This document shows positions 36,852-44,164 of a stretch of 64,000 bases of DNA, one piece after another. The position numbers and the translations under genes are program-made. The DNA is from Thermohalobaculum sp039178805 (GTDB taxonomy: Bacteria > Pseudomonadota > Alphaproteobacteria > Rhodobacterales > Rhodobacteraceae): positions 1 through 64,000 of the forward strand of contig JBCDFC010000001.1 in NCBI GenBank assembly GCA_039178805.1. Direction: 5' to 3'. Position 1 is the first letter of the stretch, and each line of letters starts with the position of its first letter. The notes below the pieces were generated by a model, which ran no database searches, was not told the origin of the DNA, and was given only the letters and a program-made list of their open reading frames with translations.

Positions 36852-37423
36852 TGTTGCCGCCAGTGCATGCGGAGTGGCTGGAGCGTTGGGCGCCTGAGCT
36901 GCGCGACGCAGACCTGCGCGCGGCCTTGATCGGGTCGGGGCGCTTCCACGGCCGGGTTGAAGCAGCACTGGCGGCTGATTTCCTGTCGCTGCCAGCGGAG
37001 AACGCGCCCGAGGAGGCCGACGACGGTCACGTCGCGCAGATCCTGGACGGTGTGGACGACGAGGCCGTGCTTAGGGCCGGCCTTGGATGGTGTGCGCCGG
37101 CGCTTGCTACGTCGCTGAAACCCTTGGACGCCTTCCCAGAGATTGCGGCGACACGCGGACGGTTGCAGCTTTTGGTGAGCCAACGCGATCATGAGGCGGC
37201 CGGCGAAGTCGTCGCGCCGCGCGATGCTGAGGAGATCAAGCGCGAGGGCCGTGCCTGCCTCGCCGCATGGTTTCGAACGCATCCACGCGGTGCTGCGGCG
37301 CGGGCCAGGCTCCGTCTCGCACCAGCTCAGACCGCGGCGACATCCGAGACCCACCTGATCCCGATCCGTGCGGAGATCTACGAGGCCGCGCTCGCCAGCC
37401 TCGGATCGGAGGCCGCAGCATGA
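36851..37423 (+). CDS. sctK: T3SS sorting-platform protein SctK
   Basis: A 190-residue protein without membrane segments, starting LPPVHAEWLERWAPELRDADL. Sequence alone gives weak identity, but size, position between sctJ and sctL, and a one-base overlap (TGATG) with sctJ match SctK (YscK/HrpD/NolU), the adaptor linking the cytoplasmic pods to the inner ring. Confidence 0.75.
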   Translation: MLPPVHAEWLERWAPELRDADLRAALIGSGRFHGRVEAALAADFLSLPAENAPEEADDGHVAQILDGVDDEAVLRAGLGWCAPALATSLKPLDAFPEIAATRGRLQLLVSQRDHEAAGEVVAPRDAEEIKREGRACLAAWFRTHPRGAAARARLRLAPAQTAATSETHLIPIRAEIYEAALASLGSEAAA

Positions 37424-38070
37424 ACGCCCCGCTCGTCGCCGTCAGGATCGATGCAGCGGAGGCCGAGCGGCGGATTGCGGCGAGCCGCGCTGTCGGGCGC
37501 GATGCGGATGCCGCGATCGATGAGGCACGGGCAATCGTCGAGACCGCTCGACGTGAGGCGCGGTCGGTTGCTGCCATGGCGCGGGCCCACGAAGTGGAGC
37601 GCGGGAAGGCGCTTCATGCGATCGCGGAGGACACCGTCGACCGTTATCTCGACACCAAGAAAGTCGAAGCGGCGGCCGAGGCCGCGGCGCGCCTGCTCCG
37701 AGATGCAGGACGGATCCGGGCAGAGTTCGACGCGCTCACTCCGTGGCTCACGGATTTCCTGCGTGACGCGGTCACTAGGCTCGTCGGCACGCTCGACGAC
37801 GACGAGCTGCTGTCGAGGCTCGTGGCCGAGGGTTTGGCGAGCCAGAAGGATGCACGACAGGTCGTGATCCGGGTCGCACCGAAGGATATCGAGCGTCTTG
37901 AGGCTGCGCGCAGCGTGCATCCGTTGCGCTTTGCCGGTGTAGCGGAGATCCGCGCCGATGGGTGTCTCAAACCGGGTGCTGTGCTCCTCGAAGGACCGGG
38001 CGGGGTGCTCGAGGCAGGGCTCGAGACCCAGCTCGACATCCTTTGCCGAGAGCTTGAGGCGCTGGAATGA
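37420..38070 (+). CDS. sctL: T3SS ATPase stator SctL
   Basis: A 216-residue HrpE/YscL/FliH-family protein. The N-terminal half is an Ala/Arg/Glu-rich long helix (about 10-90) and the C-terminal part contains the conserved-looking ARSVHPLRFAGVAEIRADGCLKPGAVLLEG. It binds SctN and SctQ. It overlaps sctK and sctN by four bases each. Confidence 0.85.
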   Translation: MNAPLVAVRIDAAEAERRIAASRAVGRDADAAIDEARAIVETARREARSVAAMARAHEVERGKALHAIAEDTVDRYLDTKKVEAAAEAAARLLRDAGRIRAEFDALTPWLTDFLRDAVTRLVGTLDDDELLSRLVAEGLASQKDARQVVIRVAPKDIERLEAARSVHPLRFAGVAEIRADGCLKPGAVLLEGPGGVLEAGLETQLDILCRELEALE

Positions 38071-39383
38071 TCGCCGACACAAGGCTTAAGGCGGCCCGTG
38101 CCGCGATCAGGCGCGCGCCGCTCCGTCCGACGACGGGCCGTGTTGCGGGGCTCAAAGGTCCTGTCATCCGCGCTCGACTGGCTGGCGCTCGGGTCGGCGG
38201 GTTGTGCTGGATCGACTGCGGCGCCCAGCCACCCCTTCGTGCCGAGGTGGTTGGGGTCGATGGTCCGCATGCTGTGATGAGCCCGTTCGGGACGACCGAA
38301 GGGCTTACGGAAGGGGCTGCGGTTCGGCAGTCGAACGGTGGGCTGTCGATTGCGGCTGGGCCCGGTCTTCTCGGCCGGATCGTCGATGCCTTCGGCGTTC
38401 CCGTGGATGGGCAGGGGCCGTTGGCTGGGCAGACTTGGCGCGCACCCATCCGGCGGGGTGCGCCCGAGGCAGTGGCGCGCCCGCTGGTCGAGGCTGCGCT
38501 GAACACAGGCATTCGCGCAATCGACGCGATGGCGACGCTCGGCCGCGGCCAGCGCCTGGCGATCTTCGGCCCGCCGGGTACGGGCAAGTCCTCGCTCTTG
38601 GCCTCGATCGCGCGCGGAGCTGCGGCGGATGTCATCGTGATCGGCCTTGTCGGCGAGCGCGGGCGCGAAGTGCGCGAGTTCACGGCGAAGGAACTTCCAG
38701 CCGAGCTGCGTGCTCGGGTGGTTTGCGTCGCGGCGACCTCGGACAGACCCGCAAGCGAGCGGATCCTCTGTGCGCAGAGCGCCACGGCGATCGCTGAGTT
38801 CTTCCGGGATCGCGGGAACTCGGTGCTCCTGATGATCGACAGTATCACGCGCACGGCGCGGGCGCTTCGCGAAGTGGGGCTCGCAGCGGGTGAAGCACCC
38901 ACGAGGCGAGGCTATCCGGCTTCGGTCTATCCGGCGCTTCCTGCGATCATCGAACGAGCGGGTCGCACGGAAAAAGGCGATATCACAGCGCTCTACACTG
39001 TGCTTGTTGAGGACGAAGGCGAAGGCGATCCGATTGCCGATGAGATGCGCAGCCTCACGGACGGTCACCTGACGCTGTCGCGCAAGCTGGCCGAGAGCGG
39101 CCACTGGCCGGCGATCGACGTGCTCGACAGCCTAAGCCGGCTGATGGCCACCGTCGCGCCCCGCGAACAGATCGAGGCGGCTGCGTTGGCACGGCGCCAC
39201 CTGGCCAAGTACCGCGACATCGAGCTGCTCCTGCAGGTCGGTCAATATGCCGAGGGCGTCGACCGGGAGGCGGATGCGGCGATCAAGGCGAAACCGGCGC
39301 TCGACCGCTTTCTGCGTCAGAACCCTGCGGAGCGTGTCGATCCGGCTGCGATGCGAGCCGCACTGCGTGAGGCGGTTCGATGA
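38067..39383 (+). CDS. sctN: T3SS ATPase SctN
   Basis: A 438-residue F1-type hexameric ATPase that unfolds substrates at the export gate. Walker A is FGPPGTGKSSLL (167-178), with PP/T replacing the common AGSGVG residues; Walker B is VLLMIDSITR, followed by GEAPTRRGYPASVYPALPAIIERAG and SRLMATVAPREQ. All core motifs are intact. It is coupled to sctL and sctO through four-base overlaps. Confidence 0.93.
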   Translation: MIADTRLKAARAAIRRAPLRPTTGRVAGLKGPVIRARLAGARVGGLCWIDCGAQPPLRAEVVGVDGPHAVMSPFGTTEGLTEGAAVRQSNGGLSIAAGPGLLGRIVDAFGVPVDGQGPLAGQTWRAPIRRGAPEAVARPLVEAALNTGIRAIDAMATLGRGQRLAIFGPPGTGKSSLLASIARGAAADVIVIGLVGERGREVREFTAKELPAELRARVVCVAATSDRPASERILCAQSATAIAEFFRDRGNSVLLMIDSITRTARALREVGLAAGEAPTRRGYPASVYPALPAIIERAGRTEKGDITALYTVLVEDEGEGDPIADEMRSLTDGHLTLSRKLAESGHWPAIDVLDSLSRLMATVAPREQIEAAALARRHLAKYRDIELLLQVGQYAEGVDREADAAIKAKPALDRFLRQNPAERVDPAAMRAALREAVR

Positions 39384-39874
39384 GCCGCCGCGCTGCTGAG
39401 ACACTGAGGCTTCTTCATCGACTGCGGGAAGCGGCGCGGGACGGTGCGCGGGCGCGGCTTGCCCTCGCCAATCGTGAGGTGCGTCGCCTGAAGGCCGAGA
39501 CGGAGGCCAAGGAGGTGCGGCACGCGCATCTCGCGACGGTTGCGGAGCAGTATATGCCGCAAGCAATCCGTGACCTCGGCCCGACCCGGGATGGCGCCTC
39601 GGTCTATGCGTCGCTGGCGGTCGGGGCTTCTGAAACCGCTCGTGTCGCGCGCGTGGCGGCGGGCGATCTGAACGCCATGCGCAAGCGCCAGACCGAGGCT
39701 GCGGCGGGCGTCGATCTGGCTGCTTCTGCGTATGTCGGATCGGTCGCTGAGGCGGCGGCCATCGGGCGACGATCGGCGGAAGTCGAAGGCGCAATGACAA
39801 AGCGTGCGGCACGCCGCCAAGACGATGAAGCCGTCGATACCTGGTCAGCGCGGCGCAGTGGTGGCGGGAACTGA
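39380..39874 (+). CDS. sctO: T3SS ATPase stalk protein SctO
   Basis: A 164-residue, almost wholly alpha-helical, Ala/Arg/Glu-rich protein with two long helical runs, the expected form of YscO/FliJ-type stalks that sit in the SctN hexamer. Assignment rests on position directly after sctN, size and composition; sequence conservation in this family is low. Confidence 0.75.
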   Translation: MSRRAAETLRLLHRLREAARDGARARLALANREVRRLKAETEAKEVRHAHLATVAEQYMPQAIRDLGPTRDGASVYASLAVGASETARVARVAAGDLNAMRKRQTEAAAGVDLAASAYVGSVAEAAAIGRRSAEVEGAMTKRAARRQDDEAVDTWSARRSGGGN

Positions 39875-39877
39875 TCG

Positions 39878-40999
39878 ATGCGCGACCTAACCGATGAGAT
39901 CCCATCGCCGGAAGGGTCGGTTGAGGCGCTCGACATCGCGGCTCTGATCGCGGGTCTGCCTGACGGCACCTGTCCACCGGATACCACGGTGCAGCGAGGG
40001 CAGATCGCGCTTGCACCACAGATAGCCGTGTCGGTGGAACTCAGCAGCGCTGGTGAGCTGCGAGACGCGGAACCGAACGATCTCGCGCTGGCGGCTTCCG
40101 CCGGCGATCTGGCGGCGCATATGCGGCTGCCTCGCGATCTCGTCGGTGCGCTGGCGCGGCGCTTCGGTTTCTCCATCGAGGTTGCCGCGCAGTCCGAGAG
40201 CACGCTTGCGATGGTGACGGAGTACTTGCTGGCCACCGCGGCCCAACCGCTTGAGAGGGCTCTCAATGGTGATCTGAGGCTGATCCCTACGGCCGACGAG
40301 CCCACCGGCGACGAGATGTTTTCGCTTGTCGTGACGGTGGGGGATGAGCGTCACCAGGCGATGATGAGCGTGAGTGGAGAGACCGCGCGCAAGATCCGTC
40401 ATCTCTTCCCAGCGCCTGTCGAACAGGCCCGGGTGCAGCTGTCCGACGCGATGGCGATCCCGGTCGCGGTGCAGAGCCCAGGGTTTGATCTCTGTGCCCG
40501 CGATCTTGATGCGTTTTGTCCCGGCGACGTCCTGCTCCTCGATCCGCGTTGGCGGCCTGAGGCCGATCTTGCGCTTGTCTCGGGCGCTCAGCGCCTCGGA
40601 ACGGTCGAGCGAGCTGGAGCCGGACGCTACACCCTCGCCGCCGTGGCGGACCCTACGACGCCCAAGCCCGACGAAAGGACCGAGACCATGGCCACCCCCG
40701 CAACACTCGAAACGACGAGCGGCAAACCCCAGCAACCGTCGCCTGCCAAGTTGGCCGCACCGGCCGGCTCCGCGGTTCAATCGACGCTCGACACGCTGAC
40801 CGTCACCGTGAGCGTTGAGGTTGATCGGACTGAGATGACGCTCGCGGATCTCCGCAGCCTCGCCGTGGGGTCGGTTCTGGAGTTCGAGGGCGATGGCCTC
40901 GAACGCGTCGCGATTTTGGCCAATGGCACGCCGTTGGCGAAGGGTGAACTGGTTCGCGTCGGCGATCGTACCGGCGTCCGCCTCGTGGCGCTCGACTGA
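39878..40999 (+). CDS. sctQ: T3SS cytoplasmic-ring protein SctQ
   Basis: A 373-residue SPOA protein. An N-terminal domain is followed by a first SPOA-like region (ARDLDAFCPGDVLLLDPRWRPEADLALVSG, about 208-240), a Pro/Lys-rich linker (about 258-300), and a clear C-terminal SPOA domain (LTVTVSVEVDRTEMTLADLRSLAVG... about 307-371). It builds the sorting-platform pods. An internal start at 40688 has its own ribosome-binding site. Confidence 0.88.
   Translation: MRDLTDEIPSPEGSVEALDIAALIAGLPDGTCPPDTTVQRGQIALAPQIAVSVELSSAGELRDAEPNDLALAASAGDLAAHMRLPRDLVGALARRFGFSIEVAAQSESTLAMVTEYLLATAAQPLERALNGDLRLIPTADEPTGDEMFSLVVTVGDERHQAMMSVSGETARKIRHLFPAPVEQARVQLSDAMAIPVAVQSPGFDLCARDLDAFCPGDVLLLDPRWRPEADLALVSGAQRLGTVERAGAGRYTLAAVADPTTPKPDERTETMATPATLETTSGKPQQPSPAKLAAPAGSAVQSTLDTLTVTVSVEVDRTEMTLADLRSLAVGSVLEFEGDGLERVAILANGTPLAKGELVRVGDRTGVRLVALD
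40688..40999 (+). CDS. Predicted internal translation product SctQ-C
   Basis: Within sctQ an AAAGGA sequence (40674-40679) is placed eight bases before an in-frame ATG (Met271). The product would be 103 residues, comprising the linker and the C-terminal SPOA domain. Separate C-terminal SPOA proteins made this way are established for YscQ, Spa33 and SsaQ. Here the evidence is the site and reading frame only. Confidence 0.55.
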   Translation: MATPATLETTSGKPQQPSPAKLAAPAGSAVQSTLDTLTVTVSVEVDRTEMTLADLRSLAVGSVLEFEGDGLERVAILANGTPLAKGELVRVGDRTGVRLVALD

Positions 41000-41017
41000 G
41001 CGCGGACGGTCTCGGCG

Positions 41018-41662
41018 ATGGAGAACCTTGCCACACCGCTCGTGCTCGGCTTCATCGCCGGGTTCTTCCTGCTTGCGGTGCTGAGCCTTACCGCTTTCGT
41101 TAAAATCTCGGTCGTGCTGATGGTGATCCGGCAGGGTCTCGGGCTGCAACAGGTGCCCTCGAACGTCATCCTGCTCGCGCTTGCCCTTTTCCTTTCGATT
41201 TTCATCTCCGCCCCGATCTTCAGTGCGTCCCTCAACGCCGTTGCCGAAAGCGGTCTGGAACTCGACACGGCGCAGAGCCTCTTCGATCTCTGGAACGTGG
41301 CCGCGGCACCCTTCCAAAGCTTCATGGTGCAAAAGATCGACCCGGCCCATGCGGAGCTTTTCGTGGCCTCCGCCGACCGGCTGTGGACGGGATCCGGGCT
41401 TACCGCTTCGCTCGACGAGTTCGCGATCCAGGTGCCGGCCTTCATGATTTCGGAGCTGACCGAGGCCTTTCGGATCGGCTTCCTGCTCTATCTCCCTTTC
41501 ATCGCGATCGATCTCGCGGTGACCGGCATCCTGATGGCGCTCGGCATGCAGATGGTGCAGCCCAACATCATCGCGGTGCCGTTCAAGCTTCTGCTCTTCG
41601 TCTTCGTCGATGGCTGGGCGCGCCTCGCAGAGGGGCTCCTCGCCGGGTATTCGGCGGTCTGA
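41018..41662 (+). CDS. sctR: T3SS export apparatus protein SctR
   Basis: A 214-residue FliP-family membrane protein. Seen: TAFVKISVVLMVIRQGLGLQQVPSNVILLALAL, FMISELTEAFRIGFLLYLPFIAIDL and GMQMVQPNIIAVPFKLLLFVFVDGW, all strongly conserved family blocks. It forms the five-subunit core of the export gate with SctS and SctT. sctS begins three bases after the stop. Confidence 0.95.
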   Translation: MENLATPLVLGFIAGFFLLAVLSLTAFVKISVVLMVIRQGLGLQQVPSNVILLALALFLSIFISAPIFSASLNAVAESGLELDTAQSLFDLWNVAAAPFQSFMVQKIDPAHAELFVASADRLWTGSGLTASLDEFAIQVPAFMISELTEAFRIGFLLYLPFIAIDLAVTGILMALGMQMVQPNIIAVPFKLLLFVFVDGWARLAEGLLAGYSAV

Positions 41663-41664
41663 TC

Positions 41665-41934
41665 ATGGAGGGGACGTCCTATCCCGGAGTTCTGGTGGGC
41701 TTCATGGCCGATGTGGCGCTGTTGGCCGGCGCGCCGCTCGCGGTTGCGACGGTCATCGGGCTCATCGTCTCGGTCTTGCAGGCACTGACCCAGATCCAGG
41801 ATCAGACACTCTCGCAAACCATCAAGATCACGGCCATCGTCGCGACGCTCTTCTTCTTCGGTGCGGTCCTGACGGCGCCGCTCATCAACTCCTCGCGGAT
41901 GGTCTTCGACAACTTCCCCGAGATGGTGCGCTGA
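41665..41934 (+). CDS. sctS: T3SS export apparatus protein SctS
   Basis: An 89-residue FliQ-family protein with two membrane helices. GLIVSVLQALTQIQDQTLS is the diagnostic loop. It is three bases after sctR and 12 bases before sctT. Confidence 0.94.
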   Translation: MEGTSYPGVLVGFMADVALLAGAPLAVATVIGLIVSVLQALTQIQDQTLSQTIKITAIVATLFFFGAVLTAPLINSSRMVFDNFPEMVR

Positions 41935-41946
41935 GGCTGGGCACCG

Positions 41947-42780
41947 ATGGAGCGGTTGTTCGAAATGATCGAGCGTACGGGTGCTGAGGGGATCTACGGC
42001 CTCATCGTCTTCGGTGCGGCGCGTCCGCTGGGGCTCATCTTCGGCTTCCAGGCCTTTGCTTGGGCGATCGGGCAGGCCGTCCTGCTGCGGACCGGCATCG
42101 CAATCGCGATCGGACTGCCAACGCTCGTGATCAACCTGCCCGAGCTCGCGCCCATCGTAGCGGAGGCGTCGCCTCTCACCTCCGCACTGATCGCACCGCG
42201 AGAGTTTGCAATCGGTTTTGGTCTCGGTCTGCTCGCCTCCCTGCCATTTCTCGCGTTGCAGTATGCGGGTGCTGTGACCGATAGCTTCCGCGGCGAAAGC
42301 GATGGTGGCCAGTCCGATCCGGCAGGGGGCGGCCAATTGCAGACCTTCTCGGCCCTTTATGTGGTCGTCGGCTTCGCGGTGTTCTTCTCGCTCGGCGGTC
42401 TCTGGCAGCTCGTCGGGCTTCTCTATCAGAGCTATGCAATCTGGCCGATCGAGGCGGCGTTGCCGACGCTCGCCAACGGTGGTGCGAGCCTTGCGATTGC
42501 GCTTCTCGGGGAGACACTCGCCACCTCGGTGCGGATCGCGTTGCCGCTGCTGGGGCTCCTCTTCGTTGTGGAGATCGCGGTCGCAGCGGCGGCGCGTCTG
42601 GGACGGCGGACGGGCTTCTACGAACTCGCATTCCCGGCGAAGAACCTGGCGACGGTCCTTGTGCTTCCCCTTGTCGGTTGGTTCATTGCCAGTACGGCTG
42701 CAACCCTAACGCTCGAAGCCTTCGTCGCGGGCGATCTCCTCGCGCGCATCGTGCCGGCCCCGCAAGGGGAGGGGCCTTGA
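41947..42780 (+). CDS. sctT: T3SS export apparatus protein SctT
   Basis: A 277-residue FliR-family membrane protein with about six helices; REFAIGFGLGLLASLPFLALQYAGAV is the characteristic block. It completes the SctRST gate. Its TGA is followed immediately by the GTG start of sctU. Confidence 0.93.
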   Translation: MERLFEMIERTGAEGIYGLIVFGAARPLGLIFGFQAFAWAIGQAVLLRTGIAIAIGLPTLVINLPELAPIVAEASPLTSALIAPREFAIGFGLGLLASLPFLALQYAGAVTDSFRGESDGGQSDPAGGGQLQTFSALYVVVGFAVFFSLGGLWQLVGLLYQSYAIWPIEAALPTLANGGASLAIALLGETLATSVRIALPLLGLLFVVEIAVAAAARLGRRTGFYELAFPAKNLATVLVLPLVGWFIASTAATLTLEAFVAGDLLARIVPAPQGEGP

Positions 42781-43818
42781 GTGAGCGATACCGAGGAGAA
42801 AACCCATCCCGCCAGCCCGCGGAAGCTGCGCAAGCTGCGCGACGAAGGGCAGGTTGCGAATTCGTCGGAGGCATCGGGCTTCATCGGCTCGGCCCTCGCT
42901 GTCGTGGCTGCTCTAGCGCTGGGCTCGGGGCTGATCGTCGCCTTCTCCGAGGTCGTCGAGATCGTGGCGGTCGCGATGACGGAGCCGTTCGACGACGCCT
43001 TGGGTGCGACGCTCGCCGATGTGAGCTGGCGGCTCTTTACGATCCTCGCGCCCGTGACGGCAGCGGCCATCGCTGCCTCGGTATTGAGTGCGATGGTCTA
43101 CAACAAAGGCGTGCCGTTCTCTGCCAAGCCGCTCGAGCCGAACTTCTTGCGGCTATCGCCGGTCGAGGGCCTGAAGCGGATCTATGGTAGGCGGGGCCTC
43201 GTTGAGACCGCGTCGGCCTGTCTGCGGATCGTCGTTTGGCTCGTCTTTCTCGGGATCGTCGCGGCGCTTTGGCTGCCGGAGTTCACGACTGCCGTCAGAT
43301 GCGGCTTTCCCTGCCAGGCGGAGAGCGCCGAGCTTCGGATCTGGCTCGTGGGTTTGGGCCTTGTCGTGCTGCTGCTGCTGGCAGCGGGCGCCGACATGCT
43401 GATCCAGCATTTCTTGTTTCTGCATGAGCAGAGGATGACGCCGAGCGAGGTCAAACAGGAGCGCAAGGAGTCGTTCGGGGACGCTGGTATCCGGGCTGAG
43501 CGTCGGCGGCGCATGCGCGAGGAGCCGCCAGATCCAGCCTCCATCGGCGTCGACAAAGCAAACATCTGCCTCTTCTCAGAGGATCGAGCTGTGGCTGTCC
43601 TCTATCATCCACAATCGGCCCGGGTTCCGAAGGTTACGGCGAAACTATCCGATCCTGCGAAGATCGAGGCCTTCAAGCATCGTCTCTCGCAGAGCCGACT
43701 ACCGGTCGCAGAGAGCGCGCATATGGTGAAAGTGTGCTGGAAGGTGACACCTGGGCACACGATGCCGCCCGACCATTTCATGGCCTTCGCCAAGGCGCTG
43801 CGAGACGCACTGACCTGA
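42781..43818 (+). CDS. sctU: T3SS export switch protein SctU lacking the NPTH motif
   Basis: A 345-residue FlhB/YscU-family protein: N-terminal basic start (KTHPASPRKLRKLRDEGQV), four membrane helices (about 35-215), then a cytoplasmic domain with MTPSEVKQERKESFGD. In normal members Asn-Pro-Thr-His at about 263-266 cleaves itself. Here the aligned residues are Phe265-Ser-Glu-Asp268, inside ANICLFSEDRAVAVLYHP; the flanking strands and the following VPKV are preserved, so the domain is intact but should not cleave by the known mechanism. A GTG start directly follows sctT with GGGGAGGGG upstream. Confidence 0.9.
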   Translation: MSDTEEKTHPASPRKLRKLRDEGQVANSSEASGFIGSALAVVAALALGSGLIVAFSEVVEIVAVAMTEPFDDALGATLADVSWRLFTILAPVTAAAIAASVLSAMVYNKGVPFSAKPLEPNFLRLSPVEGLKRIYGRRGLVETASACLRIVVWLVFLGIVAALWLPEFTTAVRCGFPCQAESAELRIWLVGLGLVVLLLLAAGADMLIQHFLFLHEQRMTPSEVKQERKESFGDAGIRAERRRRMREEPPDPASIGVDKANICLFSEDRAVAVLYHPQSARVPKVTAKLSDPAKIEAFKHRLSQSRLPVAESAHMVKVCWKVTPGHTMPPDHFMAFAKALRDALT

Positions 43819-43848
43819 TCTGGGAAGACCTACCTGCCTAGACCAGCC

Positions 43849-43868
43849 GACCCAAAGATCGGGTCTTT
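43849..43868 (+). terminator. Terminator-like hairpin after sctU
   Basis: GACCC-AAAGATC-GGGTC followed by TTT, starting 31 bases after the sctU stop. The stem is short (5 bp) and the T run brief, so it is a weak intrinsic-terminator candidate at the end of the sctJ-U operon. Confidence 0.45.
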
Positions 43869-43937
43869 CCTGGGCTGAACGGCGAGTTCCAGCATCGGGA
43901 TCCGGAAGGCCAAACAACTCCAGCGGCTCCAGGAAAA

Positions 43938-43969
43938 CTGGATTGCCGGATCAAGTCTGGCCATGACGG
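43938..43969. repeat. REP-like intergenic repeat, copy 2 (inverted)
   Basis: CTGGATTGCCGGATCAAGTC then TGGCCATGACGG is the reverse-orientation counterpart of the repeat at 33821 (whose complement reads CTGGATTGCCGGGTCGGG...GCGATGAC). The two copies bracket the regulator-to-sctU block. Confidence 0.65.
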
Positions 43970-44164
43970 AACCTCGTGCTTCGATCGGACCGCCAGGTGA
44001 GGTGAGGGGAACCGCATGCGTTGGAGCTGCGGTGCGACTAGTCGGCTTCCCGGCCGATTAGGCAGCGCGGCCCTGAGCATCGAGCGCGGTGGCCCGTCAT
44101 GCGCTTCTGCAATCGCGCGCGGAGACGCGGTTGGTTCTCGAAGACCGGTTCGTGCCAAGGGCGT

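Larger units (their letters stand above)
43819..44164. other. Convergent gap between sctU and sctV
   Basis: 346 bases without a supported gene. It holds a terminator-like hairpin after sctU (43849-43868), a dispersed REP-like repeat (43938-43969) and a TCGGC-N6-GCCGA hairpin (44042-44057) on the sctV side. Confidence 0.6.
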
